Shown: piece by piece, positions 16,483 to 25,666 of the stretch | Position numbering within the stretch: position 1 is the stretch's first letter | How the letters are laid out: every line of letters starts with the position of its first letter | The notes under the pieces: model-generated | What the model was told of the DNA's origin: nothing | Databases searched by the model: none | What the model saw: the letters and a program-made list of their open reading frames with translations, nothing else | Program-made: the position numbers and the translations under genes | Assembly (NCBI RefSeq): GCF_044788715.1 | Contig: NZ_CP173170.1 | Coordinates: 4,402,001-4,466,000 of the forward strand | Source of the DNA: Methylotuvimicrobium sp018830325 | Lineage (GTDB): Bacteria > Pseudomonadota > Gammaproteobacteria > Methylococcales > Methylomonadaceae | Direction: 5' to 3' | DNA length: 64,000 nucleotides

Positions 16483-16686
16483 ATGACTGATACGATTGGA
16501 CAATCCGCTGGGAAAATCTGGCAATTCTTGAATGATAACGGTGCGACCAGCGTCAGCAAAATCTCGACCGAAACCGGGATGAATAAGAATGATGTTCAGC
16601 GCGCGCTCGGCTGGCTTGCCAGAGAGGATAAAATCAGCATAGAACTCAAAAACGGGCGTACCGAAAGCATTTCACTGATTGAATAA
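16483..16686 (+). CDS. Small winged-helix protein (DUF2582-like)
   Basis: The ATG at 16483 is preceded by AGGTGA; a GTG three codons upstream is less likely. The 67-residue product is a single winged helix-turn-helix: GKIWQFLNDNGATSVSKIS, then TGMNKNDVQRALGWLAREDK as the recognition region and a short beta wing. It resembles small predicted DNA-binding proteins of the DUF2582 type. It follows minE by 19 bases and is probably cotranscribed with it. Its target is unknown. A terminator follows. Confidence 0.7.
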   Translation: MTDTIGQSAGKIWQFLNDNGATSVSKISTETGMNKNDVQRALGWLAREDKISIELKNGRTESISLIE

Positions 16687-16719
16687 AAATTTAATTGCCA
16701 AATATCGGCAACTGTACCT

Positions 16720-16747
16720 ATAACCGGCAGTCTTGCCTGTCGGTTAT
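16720..16747. terminator. Bidirectional terminator-like hairpin between the min operon and rapZ
   Basis: ATAACCGGCAG and CTGTCGGTTAT pair over 11 positions with one G-T pair. The stem lies in the short gap between the convergent winged-helix gene and rapZ and could end transcription from both sides. Confidence 0.6.
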
Positions 16748-17605
16748 TTAATGCAGCTCCCTATGCCTAATAATGATATTAAGCGCTTGAGATTTATATT
16801 GCTTAGCCAATAAATCGGCCAAATAAACCGAACGATGCTGCCCTCCGGTACATCCGATAGCGATAGTGAGATAACTACGCCCTTCTTCTTCGAAGCGAGG
16901 AATCCAGCGCCCGAGAAAAGCGCTCACATCTTGAAAATATTCCAACACATTAGGCTCTCGGTCAAGAAACTCGATTATTGCTTGATCCTTACCGGTCAAC
17001 CCCCTCAATTCCGGCACCCAATAAGGATTGGGCAGACATCTAACATCGAAAATAAAATCGGCATCGAGCGGAATGCCATGCTTGAAACCGAAAGACTGAA
17101 ATTGAATAGAAATATGTCGAGCATTGCGCTCACCGACCTGATCCCTGATTAGATCGCGTAACTGATGATAATGCGTACGACTGGTATCGATCACAAAATC
17201 CGCGAGCCGCGCTATCGGCTTGAGAATTTCTTTTTCGATAACCAGCGCTTCTTTTAGCGGCAAATTATAGTCGGTCAAAGGGTGCCGACGCCGAGTTTCA
17301 CTGTACCGTTTTAACAATACCGCCTCTTCGGCCTGCATGAACATCACCTCGCATTCTATCTTCTTTGATCGAATCAACTTGATGATGCGGGCAAAATTCA
17401 ACAAACTATCGCTTTGATTACGAGCATCAATGCCGATCGCCGTTTTTTCATAGGTTTTTCGATCGGCCAACATGACATCATTGATAAAGTCTTCGAGCAA
17501 GGTCACCGGCAAGTTATCAATACAATAAAACCCGCAATCCTCCAGCGTGGTTAGCGCAATACTTTTACCGGACCCGGAAAGCCCGCTGACGATAAGCAAT
17601 TTCAT
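16748..17605 (-). CDS. rapZ: RNase adapter protein RapZ
   Basis: RapZ is a nucleotide-binding protein that, in enterobacteria, delivers the GlmZ small RNA to RNase E and so controls amino-sugar synthesis. The product from the ATG at 17605 is 285 residues and starts MKLLIVSGLSGSGKSIA with a Walker A motif. Other family marks are EDCGFYCIDNLPV, SFGFKHGIPLDADFIFDVR and the C-terminal IGCTGGQHRSVYLA. An in-frame start at 17647 would add 14 residues with no family support. The gene ends the rpoN-hpf-rapZ cluster. The ptsN gene that often lies between hpf and rapZ is absent here. Confidence 0.95.
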   Translation of the reverse strand: MKLLIVSGLSGSGKSIALTTLEDCGFYCIDNLPVTLLEDFINDVMLADRKTYEKTAIGIDARNQSDSLLNFARIIKLIRSKKIECEVMFMQAEEAVLLKRYSETRRRHPLTDYNLPLKEALVIEKEILKPIARLADFVIDTSRTHYHQLRDLIRDQVGERNARHISIQFQSFGFKHGIPLDADFIFDVRCLPNPYWVPELRGLTGKDQAIIEFLDREPNVLEYFQDVSAFLGRWIPRFEEEGRSYLTIAIGCTGGQHRSVYLADLLAKQYKSQALNIIIRHRELH

Positions 17606-17697
17606 GATAAAAGTTCTAACGAACTGTTCTGTGGGTAGCGAAGGCACCGGATATCTTCCAGCGCCCTCGTTGTTAAATCGTTGAAGGCAATCTTTAA

Positions 17698-17988
17698 CTA
17701 GCGATGACTGCCGGTTTTCTCTTTATGCTTGATGATTTGACGATCCAATTTATCAACTAATTTATCGATAGCAACATACATATCTTCCTGAGTATCCTCG
17801 GCGAATAATTTGGCGCCGCTGATTTGAACTGTCGCCTCCGCTTTTTGATTCAGTTTTTCGACCGTCAAAACGACGTGCACATCGGTAACATGATCAAAAT
17901 GACGCTCGAGTTTTTCAAACTTCGACTCGACAAACGTTTTTAACGATTCCGTTACTTCGATGTGGTGGCCGGATACACTGATTTGCAT
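17698..17988 (-). CDS. hpf: Ribosome hibernation-promoting factor
   Basis: This 96-residue protein matches the short form of HPF (YhbH), which binds the decoding centre and stabilises 100S ribosome dimers in stationary phase. It has the S30AE fold: ISVSGHHIEVTESLKTFVES, then VHVVLTVEKLNQKAEATV and EDTQEDMYVAIDKLVDKLDRQ. It lies 40 bases downstream of rpoN on the same strand, the usual order. There is no C-terminal dimerisation extension, so it is not the long form. Confidence 0.94.
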   Translation of the reverse strand: MQISVSGHHIEVTESLKTFVESKFEKLERHFDHVTDVHVVLTVEKLNQKAEATVQISGAKLFAEDTQEDMYVAIDKLVDKLDRQIIKHKEKTGSHR

Positions 17989-18028
17989 GGAATAAACTCC
18001 TTATTGTTGGTGTGGTATAAATTCTGCG

Positions 18029-19474
18029 TTATAAAAGACGCTTACGTTGACTGGATGAAGCAATATTCATTGCCTCACGATATTTGGCAATCGTTCTTCT
18101 TGCGACATTAATGCCTTTTTCTTTTAATAATTCGGCTATTTTACTATCACTGAGCGGTTTTGTTTGATTTTCGTTCTCGACCAACTCTTTAATCAGCGCT
18201 CGAATAGCCGTAGAAGAGCACTCGCCGCCCGTCGCAGTCGATACATGACTGGAGAAAAAATATTTAAATTCGACGATGCCATTCGGCGTATGCATGTATT
18301 TTTGCGTAGTCACGCGCGATATCGTCGACTCATGCAACTGCAACTCTTCTGCGACATCGCGAAGCACCATCGGTTTCATCGAAATGGAACCGTGCTCCAA
18401 AAAATCCTGCTGTTTTCCAACGATACAGCGAGCCACCCGCAACAAGGTTTCGTTTCGACTATGCAAACTCTTGATAAACCAACGAGCTTCCTGCAGGTGA
18501 TCCTTCATGCAGGAGTTATCCTTGCTGCTATCCGCGCGCTTGATCATACTTGAATAAAACGGATTGATTCTGAGCTTCGGCGCGATATCGGGATTGAGTT
18601 CGACTTGCCACTGACCATTTACCTTGACCACATAAACATCGGGAATCACATATTCGGAGTCGGTATTTTCAATTCTTGTCCCTGGCTTTGGATCCAATGT
18701 CCTAATTAACGCAATAACTCTATTCAGTTGAGCCTCGGTTAACCCCAACTTGCGCATCAATTTAGCCTGATCTTGAGACGCCAACAAACCTAAATAGCGA
18801 CTTACCAGCTCTACCGCTTCTTTCTTATAAGGAGTATCGTCGGGTAATTGCTGTATTTGTAGCAAGAGGCAATCGCTTAAATCCCTGGCGGCCACACCGG
18901 GAGGATCGAAATTTTGCACTTGATGCAATACTGCCTCAACCTCATCAAACTCGAGATCTTCCACTTGCTCCAAAAGCCCTTGGAAAATATCTTCCAATGA
19001 GCTGACTAAGTACCCATCTTCATTGATCGAATCTATGATCGTCTCTGCAATCTCACGATCTCGGTCTGAAAAGTGCGCCACGTCCAATTGCCACAACAAA
19101 TGATCCAATAATGTTTCCGACTTACTGCGTTGGCTTTCGAACTCCACCGATTCGCCAGCCCCGCTGATAGCTGCCTGGGCATTTTCAAAAACATCTTCCC
19201 AAGACGTATCGATAGGCAAATCGTCGGGCATGTCGGTTTGCGAACCTTCACTCGTTGCCTGATCGGAATAATCGGTCTTTTTGTCCAGAGACTCCTGATC
19301 GACAACGCCTGTAGCCTCCTCATCGGCGACTTCCAACATCATATTCGATTCCAGCGCGTTTTGGATTTCTTGCTGCAAATCGAGCGTCGACAATTGCAGC
19401 AGCTTTATCGCTTGCTGCAACTGTGGGGTCATCGTAAGCTGCTGACCGAGACGGAGTTGAAGTGACTGTTTCAT
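18029..19474 (-). CDS. rpoN: RNA polymerase sigma-54 factor
   Basis: Sigma-54 directs RNA polymerase to -24/-12 promoters that need enhancer-binding ATPases. The 481-residue protein has the Gln/Leu-rich activator-interacting region I (LQLRLGQQLTMTPQLQQAI) and an acidic region II (residues 50-110). The core-binding domain follows, then the C-terminal DNA-binding domain with the RpoN box ARRTIAKYREAM. Both a likely target promoter (62658-62675) and an activator with a GAFTGA motif (60971-62548) are in this window. The gene sits downstream of lptB as in most gammaproteobacteria. Confidence 0.97.
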   Translation of the reverse strand: MKQSLQLRLGQQLTMTPQLQQAIKLLQLSTLDLQQEIQNALESNMMLEVADEEATGVVDQESLDKKTDYSDQATSEGSQTDMPDDLPIDTSWEDVFENAQAAISGAGESVEFESQRSKSETLLDHLLWQLDVAHFSDRDREIAETIIDSINEDGYLVSSLEDIFQGLLEQVEDLEFDEVEAVLHQVQNFDPPGVAARDLSDCLLLQIQQLPDDTPYKKEAVELVSRYLGLLASQDQAKLMRKLGLTEAQLNRVIALIRTLDPKPGTRIENTDSEYVIPDVYVVKVNGQWQVELNPDIAPKLRINPFYSSMIKRADSSKDNSCMKDHLQEARWFIKSLHSRNETLLRVARCIVGKQQDFLEHGSISMKPMVLRDVAEELQLHESTISRVTTQKYMHTPNGIVEFKYFFSSHVSTATGGECSSTAIRALIKELVENENQTKPLSDSKIAELLKEKGINVARRTIAKYREAMNIASSSQRKRLL

Positions 19475-19659
19475 CGTATAAGTTTGAACATTATTAATCC
19501 ATGCATCAGCAGGTATCTTTTGGCTATTTTAGGTCAAGGATACTATTCTCGAATTACAAAGTGGAATATTTCCGTTTCCGGGGCTCCTATGAGAGCATCG
19601 TCGTGACCGACTCTCAAAATATATCTGCAATCGACTTTGCACTTGCTTGAAGTATAACG

Positions 19660-20385
19660 CTAAAGGCTGAAGTTCTCACCCAAATAAACCTTCCTTACTT
19701 CTTGATTACGGACTATAGCCTCCGCGTCGCCTTCGGCAATCACTTTACCTTCGTTGAGAATATAAGCACGGTCGCAAATCCCTAGAGTTTCCCTGACATT
19801 ATGTTCGGTTATGACAACACCAATCCCTCTATCCTTCAGATGAATTATAATCTGCTTGATATCCTCAACCGAAATCGGATCAACGCCGGCAAACGGCTCG
19901 TCCAGTAAGATAAATTTCGGCTCGCTGGCCAAAGCCCTAGCAATTTCGACGCGTCGACGCTCGCCGCCCGATAAGCCGACGGCAATTTGATTACGTAGAT
20001 GCTCGACATGAAACTCCGCCAGCAGCTCCTCGATCATCAATTCGACCTGCCCTTTGGTCAAGTCGGCGCGAATTTGCAGCACCGCACGCAAATTATCGGC
20101 AACGCTTAACTTTCTGAATACCGAAGGCTCCTGAGGCAAATAACCAAGACCCATTTGCGCACGAATATGCATCGGATAATACGTGATCGAAAGATCGTCC
20201 AACATTATTTCGCCGGCATCGGCTTTAATCAACCCGACCAGCATATAAAAGCTAGTGGTTTTACCGGCACCGTTAGGTCCGAGCAACCCTACAATTTCCC
20301 CGGTATTGACGTTCAACGAAACGCCGTTGACGACATTACGTTTATTGTAGTGTTTAATCAATCCTTGAGCCGACAGTTTTGTCAT
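19660..20385 (-). CDS. lptB: LPS export ABC transporter ATPase LptB
   Basis: LptB is the ATPase dimer that powers LptFG to extract lipopolysaccharide from the inner membrane. The 241-residue product has Walker A GPNGAGKTTS (about residues 36-45), the Q-loop region LGYLPQEPSVFRKLSV, the signature LSGGERRRVEIARAL, Walker B FILLDEPFAG and the switch His in TEHNV. It starts seven bases after the lptA stop codon, forming lptC-lptA-lptB. Confidence 0.97.
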   Translation of the reverse strand: MTKLSAQGLIKHYNKRNVVNGVSLNVNTGEIVGLLGPNGAGKTTSFYMLVGLIKADAGEIMLDDLSITYYPMHIRAQMGLGYLPQEPSVFRKLSVADNLRAVLQIRADLTKGQVELMIEELLAEFHVEHLRNQIAVGLSGGERRRVEIARALASEPKFILLDEPFAGVDPISVEDIKQIIIHLKDRGIGVVITEHNVRETLGICDRAYILNEGKVIAEGDAEAIVRNQEVRKVYLGENFSL

Positions 20386-20392
20386 ATTTTTA

Positions 20393-20905
20393 TCATTTTT
20401 CCGATTTAGGTTTTAATATAACGCGAACCCGCTTGGCATCGGATTCCTGATCGCCCGCTTTGACAATTGAGTTTCGACTGTCGTAACGAATGATGTCGCT
20501 TGCATAGGTATTGCCCTCTTGCCAAACCACCGCCTCCTTGATCAGTATTAATAAATTCTGCTTAGGATAATATTCGCCGGTCAACGCCTTACCGGTGATA
20601 TCGCCGCCGTTATCGGGGGTTTGCTGAAAACGGGCCGGTTTTCCGGTCGCAACCAACTTATCGACATCGCCGTCTTTAAAATATACAACCAATTTATCAG
20701 ACCAAACCTTAAGACTACCCTGGGTCGAAACAACATTCCCTGTGTAAATACTAACCCCGGCATTATCGTCGTAGGTTGCTGCGTTCGAGTCGATATAAAT
20801 CGGCTGGTCGGCATCGCTTTTCAACGCCAAACCGGACGAACTATAAGCGATTAAAATCGAAAAAATGATCCCGTAACAGGTTTTTTTATGGTTATTTTGT
20901 CTCAT
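20393..20905 (-). CDS. lptA: LPS transport periplasmic protein LptA
   Basis: LptA forms the periplasmic bridge along which lipopolysaccharide travels to the outer membrane. The 170-residue product has a signal peptide (hydrophobic stretch IIFSILIAYSSSGLALK) and an OstA/LptA beta-jellyroll: IYIDSNAATYDDNAGVSIYT, TQGSLKVWSDKLVVYF and the tail VRVILKPK. It overlaps lptC by 14 bases, which indicates coupled translation. Confidence 0.92.
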   Translation of the reverse strand: MRQNNHKKTCYGIIFSILIAYSSSGLALKSDADQPIYIDSNAATYDDNAGVSIYTGNVVSTQGSLKVWSDKLVVYFKDGDVDKLVATGKPARFQQTPDNGGDITGKALTGEYYPKQNLLILIKEAVVWQEGNTYASDIIRYDSRNSIVKAGDQESDAKRVRVILKPKSEK

Positions 20906-21461
20906 ATTTTCCTCTAACCTTGGAAAACAACTCTATCCGGATAGGCGTGCTGTAATAGAGTTTCATCCCTATACCTTCCGTCCTGTTCGGAGGACTAAGC
21001 AACTCAGCCCATTCATCGGTTTCCGCGTAATTAATCTCCGGCTGAACACGCACATTCGAACTATTGATTTTCATCGCCCTGGAACCGGGCCCAGCCTCTC
21101 TAGCAACAACAGCTTTTCCATTCATCAGAATAAGTTTCTTATCGCTCGAAACAATTCCGGTTTCCGACTGGATCACCCAAGGTGGGACGCCCGGGTTCAT
21201 AATAGTCATAACCGGCTTCTGCAGGTGCGTGGTTCCGTCGTCATTATAGTGCGTCAAGGTATCGGCAACCAATTTGCTCTTGAGCAGACCTGTAACATCC
21301 ATCTCCCATTTAGCATAGCCGGTACTAAAATAATCGACGGTATGAGGAGACTTCTCGAGCGCTATGACTTCTTCATCAACTGCCGTCAACTGTAACAACC
21401 ACCAACTTACAATCGCCAGCAATACACCATAAATATAGAGTCGAAGATTGCTTTCCGGCAT
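20892..21461 (-). CDS. lptC: LPS export system protein LptC
   Basis: LptC is a bitopic inner-membrane protein that passes lipopolysaccharide from LptBFG to LptA. The 189-residue product has one N-terminal transmembrane helix (LYIYGVLLAIVSWWLLQL) and a periplasmic beta-jellyroll with VDYFSTGYAKWEMDVTG and a late YYSTPIRIELFSKVRG. Sequence conservation in this family is low, but position between kdsC and lptA makes the call firm. Confidence 0.92.
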   Translation of the reverse strand: MPESNLRLYIYGVLLAIVSWWLLQLTAVDEEVIALEKSPHTVDYFSTGYAKWEMDVTGLLKSKLVADTLTHYNDDGTTHLQKPVMTIMNPGVPPWVIQSETGIVSSDKKLILMNGKAVVAREAGPGSRAMKINSSNVRVQPEINYAETDEWAELLSPPNRTEGIGMKLYYSTPIRIELFSKVRGKYETK

Positions 21462-21463
21462 AA

Positions 21464-21988
21464 CTAGTACAGGTACTCTTCAAGAACGGCAGCAAAAGTC
21501 CCCTGGGCCTGCATAATCAAATCGCACACCTCCCTGACCGCGCCTTGACCGCCCGGCAGCGTCGTACACCAATGAGCACGTTGCTTGACGGCAAAATTCG
21601 CGTCCTCGACCGCAATCGCCAAACCGACCCGCGACATAATCGGCAAATCCAGCAAGTCATCTCCAACATGCGCCGCTTCAGCCGGATCGATAGCCAATGC
21701 TTGAACAAGCTCCTCAAAGGCCGTAATTTTATTTTCATACCCTTGATAAACATGCGTTATCCCGAGATTTTTCATCCGCAAAGCCACCGAATTCGACTTT
21801 CGCCCGGAAATCACGGCCACCTCGACGCCGGTTTGACGCAGTAATTTTATTCCATGACCATCCCGGGCATGAAAACATTTATATTCAACGCCTTGGTTAT
21901 CGAAAAACAAGCGGCCATCGGTCAGTACGCCGTCGACATCGAGAATCAATAATTTCAGCCGGGCGGCTTTGGCCAATATGTTTTGCAT
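21464..21988 (-). CDS. kdsC: 3-deoxy-D-manno-octulosonate 8-phosphate phosphatase
   Basis: KdsC removes phosphate from Kdo-8-phosphate to give Kdo for lipopolysaccharide core synthesis. The ATG at 21988 is preceded by AGGAG and gives 174 residues, the family norm; a longer frame from 22021 would overlap kdsD. HAD motif I is DVDGVLTDGRL, motif II is ISGRKS, and the later HVGDDLLDLPIMSRVG carries the acidic metal ligands. There is no cap domain, as expected for a KdsC tetramer. The gene follows kdsD by 16 bases. Confidence 0.96.
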   Translation of the reverse strand: MQNILAKAARLKLLILDVDGVLTDGRLFFDNQGVEYKCFHARDGHGIKLLRQTGVEVAVISGRKSNSVALRMKNLGITHVYQGYENKITAFEELVQALAIDPAEAAHVGDDLLDLPIMSRVGLAIAVEDANFAVKQRAHWCTTLPGGQGAVREVCDLIMQAQGTFAAVLEEYLY

Positions 21989-22004
21989 TTTTCGGCTCCT
22001 GGTA

Positions 22005-22982
22005 TTAGACAATTCCGGCATGGATCAAGTCATGCATACTTAATGCACCGACCGGTTTGTGAGACTTATCATTAACGATCAAGGCATTGATTTTTTTTTG
22101 CTGCATGATCTGCATCGCTTCGGCAGCTAGAATATCGGCGTCGATCGCAGTAAAGTTTCGAGTCATCGCTTCACCGATACGCGTTCCATGCACATCATGA
22201 CTTTTTTCCAAGAATCGCCTCAAATCGCCATCGGTAAAAATGCCGGCACTCTTGCCGAAGCGATCGACAATCACGGTCATGCCCATTTTTTTCTCGGTCA
22301 TTTCCAACAAGGCCTCTGTAATCAAAGCCGTTTCCGGAACAATCGGAATTTCATCGCCGGTATGCATGATATCGCTGACCATCAACAACAAACGCCGCCC
22401 TAAACTTCCCCCTGGATGCGATAACGCAAAATCATCTCGGGTAAATCCTCTTGCCTCCAGCAGTGAAACCGCGAGAGCATCGCCCATCACCAACGCTGCG
22501 GTCGTACTGGAAGTCGGCGCCAACCCTAAAGGACAGGCCTCTTGACGAACGCTAACATCGATATGCGCCGTGGCGAATTTCGCCAATGTCGATTCGCGAT
22601 TGCCGGTCATCGCTATCAACGGCACGCCGATGCGTTTGATGATCGGTAGAATGGTAATGACTTCGCCGGTTTCGCCCGAGTTAGAGAGGGCTAAGACTAC
22701 ATCCTGAGCAGTTATCATGCCTAGGTCGCCATGACTGGCCTCACCAGGATGCACAAAAAAAGCCGGCGTCCCGGTACTCGCTAAAGTAGCGGCAATTTTA
22801 CCCGCAATATGACCGGATTTGCCCATTCCGGTCACAACGACTCGTCCTTTACAATTAAACATTAAACGACAAGCCAAAATAAAATCGTCATCGATCCGTT
22901 CCGCCAAAGCAGTAACAGCATCGCCCTCGACCTGAATAACCGCCAAGGCCAGTTTTCGCAATTCGGGTTCGTGAATCATCAT
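22005..22982 (-). CDS. kdsD: Arabinose-5-phosphate isomerase KdsD
   Basis: KdsD converts ribulose 5-phosphate to arabinose 5-phosphate, the first step of Kdo synthesis. The 325-residue product has an N-terminal SIS sugar-isomerase domain (VVTGMGKSGHIAGKIAATL, FVHPGEASHGDLGMI, LALSNSGETGEV) and two C-terminal CBS domains (from about residue 205). The start is one of two adjacent ATG codons. Together with kdsC and the lpt genes it forms the lipopolysaccharide supply operon. Confidence 0.96.
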   Translation of the reverse strand: MMIHEPELRKLALAVIQVEGDAVTALAERIDDDFILACRLMFNCKGRVVVTGMGKSGHIAGKIAATLASTGTPAFFVHPGEASHGDLGMITAQDVVLALSNSGETGEVITILPIIKRIGVPLIAMTGNRESTLAKFATAHIDVSVRQEACPLGLAPTSSTTAALVMGDALAVSLLEARGFTRDDFALSHPGGSLGRRLLLMVSDIMHTGDEIPIVPETALITEALLEMTEKKMGMTVIVDRFGKSAGIFTDGDLRRFLEKSHDVHGTRIGEAMTRNFTAIDADILAAEAMQIMQQKKINALIVNDKSHKPVGALSMHDLIHAGIV

Positions 22983-23009
22983 ATTATGTGCTCTAACCTG
23001 TTATGCACT

Positions 23010-23975
23010 CTAACCTGCGATTGTACTTTTAAATACTAGCCATTGATAAGCGCCGTAGCTTGATAACAAAAACACTCCCTCCCATCGATTGATTCTCCTC
23101 GATTTGAAAAAACCGAATACGAATACAAAAAACGCCAATGTCAATGCCAACATCATCGGAAAATCCCGAGACAAAACACTTTCATTTACCGGTCCTGGGG
23201 CAATCAATCCCGGCAACGAATAAACAGCTAGCAAATTATACATATTCGAACCGATCACATTGCCGACCGCCAAATCGGTCTGCCGCTTTAATACGCTCGC
23301 CGCCGATGCCGCCAACTCCGGCAAACTCGTTCCCATAGCGACTAGCGTCAAGCCGATAACCAAATCGCTGACACCTAATGCATTCGCAATATTGACTGAA
23401 GCCCACACCAGGAGTCTCGAACTGATTAACAGCCCCAACAAACCGATAATCGTAATAAACCAGGCTAACCGCATAGAACACATCGGTAATGGCATTGCCA
23501 ATGTATCGTTAAAATCGCCGTTTTTTGATTGATCAAGCCCATTTCGAACCAACCAAGCAATAAAACATACCAGTCCGACCATTAAAATAATGCCGTCGCT
23601 CCGCGACAACCCGTCAAAAGCAAGACCGAAGCACAATAAACTTGTTATTAATAAGAGCTGCAACTCCCGGCGTAACAGTTTTGTCCGAAAAGTCAACGGC
23701 ATGATTAGTGCGCAACAACCTAATATTAGCCCGATATTCGCGATATTCGACCCCAATGCGTTGCCGACGGCAAGGCCCGCATTACCTTGCCATGATGCTA
23801 AACCTGAAACCAACACCTCGGGAATCGAAGTCCCAAAACCGACGACAGTCAAACCGATTAACAAGGCCGAAACGCCCCAATTTTGTGCAATCGCTGCCGC
23901 ACCATCGACAAATGTATCCGCCGAATACACCATTAACGCCAAACTTGCAATCAAAACGATAGAATCGCACCACAT
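23010..23975 (-). CDS. Calcium/sodium antiporter, YrbG type (CaCA family)
   Basis: The 321-residue polytopic inner-membrane protein has the two inverted alpha-repeats of the cation/Ca2+ exchanger family: GLTVVGFGTSIPEVLVS with GNALGSNIANIGLILG, and GLTLVAMGTSLPELAAS with GNVIGSNMYNLLAV. The acidic Glu in each repeat is the ion ligand. About ten helices are predicted by hydrophobicity. It heads the kdsD operon and diverges from mlaF, the arrangement seen for yrbG in Escherichia coli, although here a repeat cluster separates the two. Confidence 0.92.
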   Translation of the reverse strand: MWCDSIVLIASLALMVYSADTFVDGAAAIAQNWGVSALLIGLTVVGFGTSIPEVLVSGLASWQGNAGLAVGNALGSNIANIGLILGCCALIMPLTFRTKLLRRELQLLLITSLLCFGLAFDGLSRSDGIILMVGLVCFIAWLVRNGLDQSKNGDFNDTLAMPLPMCSMRLAWFITIIGLLGLLISSRLLVWASVNIANALGVSDLVIGLTLVAMGTSLPELAASAASVLKRQTDLAVGNVIGSNMYNLLAVYSLPGLIAPGPVNESVLSRDFPMMLALTLAFFVFVFGFFKSRRINRWEGVFLLSSYGAYQWLVFKSTIAG

Positions 23976-24178
23976 AAGATATTAAAGAGGGCAAAATTGG
24001 CGCATTATGACACGATTAAGACGCCAATGTCCCTAGCACGCTCAACTCTGTAAGGATAAAACCTAAAATATTTGCCTATCTATAAGGCAGCTCATCGCTT
24101 ATTAAGTCAGCGGTAAACAGTAAGCCGGCAGCAGAGAATCGTTTACAGAGGCATCTCGACCGAATAACCTCCCGAGAT

Positions 24179-24531
24179 GTGAGTATTCAGTCCCACAGCC
24201 AATCTCGTTCCCATGCTCTGCGCTCGCCTTTATACACAAGTATCGGTAAACTTGCTAAACAGAGTTCGTCGTATACCTGGAAACGGTGCTGTTTGATAAA
24301 TCTGCGGATATTGAACATCAGTGGCTTCGAAATCGCGACGAAGGCGTCGCTCCCACAAGGGGGCGGATGCTCTGTGGGAGCGATCCCCAGATCGCGATTT
24401 CGAAGTCGGGAACGTTGGGCGACAAAAAATGGTATCGAAGCCTCATTAGCTAAGATTGCAAAACAGTAATTTTTGACTTATGTATAACGATGAGTGCTCT
24501 GCGTGGGAACGATAGGGGTGTGAATAATTAC
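24179..24531 (+). repeat. Nested pair: family-2 element (24223-24494) inside a 72-bp palindromic element
   Basis: The outer element starts GTGAGTATTCAGTCCC and ends GGGGTGTGAATAATTAC, imperfect inverted repeats. It is flanked by the 8-bp duplication CCCGAGAT (24171-24178 and 24532-24539). Its centre is TCGTTCCCA-loop-TGGGAACGA. The 272-bp family-2 element sits in that loop and duplicates TGCTCTGCG (24214-24222 and 24495-24503). The rest of the gap 23976-24672 holds no gene. Confidence 0.82.
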
Positions 24532-24554
24532 CCCGAGATCGCACTTTCCGCTTC

Positions 24555-24624
24555 ATTCCCTATTCCCTATTCCCTATTCCCTATTCCCTATTCCCTGTTC
24601 ACTGTTTACTATTTACTGCTCACC
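24555..24624 (+). repeat. Heptanucleotide array, ATTCCCT x6 plus variants
   Basis: Six perfect ATTCCCT units are followed by GTTCACT, GTTTACT, ATTTACT and GCTCACC, ten heptads in all. It lies just upstream of mlaF. The later units resemble the heptads of the array at 44712-44816. Confidence 0.85.
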
Positions 24625-24723
24625 AACCACCACTCACTAATAAATCCTGCAATTAGTTGACTTAACCTTCGCATGTCGGCCAAAATACTCGGTTTAGATT
24701 TTCCGACAGGGTTATCATCAGGC

Positions 24724-25665
24724 ATGGATAACAGCGATATCTCGGCCGACAGTTTAATATCCGTCCGTAACCTTTCATTTTCGCGCGGCAACAGAAAAAT
24801 ATTCGACGATATTTCTCTCGATATCGCGCGCGGCAAAATTACCGCGATCATGGGCCCTAGCGGCACGGGTAAAACCACGCTGCTCAAGTTGATTGGCGGA
24901 CAACTTTTCCCGGAACAAGGCTCTATCGTCGTCGACGGGCTCGATGTTCATCAATTGCGACGCAAAGAATTATTCAATTTGCGCAAACGCATCGGCATGC
25001 TGTTTCAAAGCGGCGCATTATTAACCGATATCAATGTCTATGACAATGTTGCGTTTCCGCTTCGCGAACACACGCACTTAACAGAGTCGATGATCCGGAC
25101 CTTGGTATTAATGAAACTCCAGGCCGTCGGTCTGCGCGGCGCCCGAGACCTAATGCCGAACGAACTTTCAGGCGGCATGGCCAGACGCGTGGCGCTCGCC
25201 CGTGCAATCGCGCTAGACCCGATGATGATTCTGTACGACGAACCGTTTACCGGACAAGATCCGATCTCGATGGGCTCAATCGTTCACTTGATCAAATCAC
25301 TCAATACCACGTTAGGACTGACCAGCATCATCGTCTCCCACGACGTCGCGGAAACCTCGGCAATCGCAGACTATATCTATGTTATTTCCGACGGCAAAAT
25401 CGCAGGGCAAGGCACTCCTAAGGAAATCGAAGCATCGGAATCGTCATGGGTTCAGCAATTTATGAAAGGAGACCCGGACGGTCCCGTTCATTTTCATTAT
25501 CCCGCACCGAACTACATCGAAGACCTGCTGACTTCCGCCCAATCGCCGTCTCGATTCGCTCCCAAAGAAGAAGCCAAAAAAACAGACGAATCCTTGAACG
25601 CTAAGGGATTGAAAAAAACGCCTTCCCGTAAACGCGGACGTTCGCGCTATCGCCGCGAGGATTAA
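24724..25665 (+). CDS. mlaF: Phospholipid ABC transporter ATPase MlaF
   Basis: MlaF is the ATPase of the MlaFEDB complex that moves phospholipids between inner and outer membranes. The core has Walker A GPSGTGKTT, the signature LSGGMARRVALARAI, Walker B MILYDEPFTG and the switch His in VSHD. The family tail GDPDGPVHFHYPA is present, followed by an unusual 50-residue hydrophilic extension ending KKTPSRKRGRSRYRRED. I prefer the ATG at 24724 (313 residues) because the ABC domain then starts at the usual distance; an ATG at 24673 is in frame and adds 17 residues. Neither has a good ribosome binding site. Confidence 0.92.
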   Translation: MDNSDISADSLISVRNLSFSRGNRKIFDDISLDIARGKITAIMGPSGTGKTTLLKLIGGQLFPEQGSIVVDGLDVHQLRRKELFNLRKRIGMLFQSGALLTDINVYDNVAFPLREHTHLTESMIRTLVLMKLQAVGLRGARDLMPNELSGGMARRVALARAIALDPMMILYDEPFTGQDPISMGSIVHLIKSLNTTLGLTSIIVSHDVAETSAIADYIYVISDGKIAGQGTPKEIEASESSWVQQFMKGDPDGPVHFHYPAPNYIEDLLTSAQSPSRFAPKEEAKKTDESLNAKGLKKTPSRKRGRSRYRRED

Positions 25666-25666
25666 C

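Noticed and set aside
24540..24630. Possible CRISPR array
   Set aside because: The unit is a 7-base tandem repeat with no spacers.
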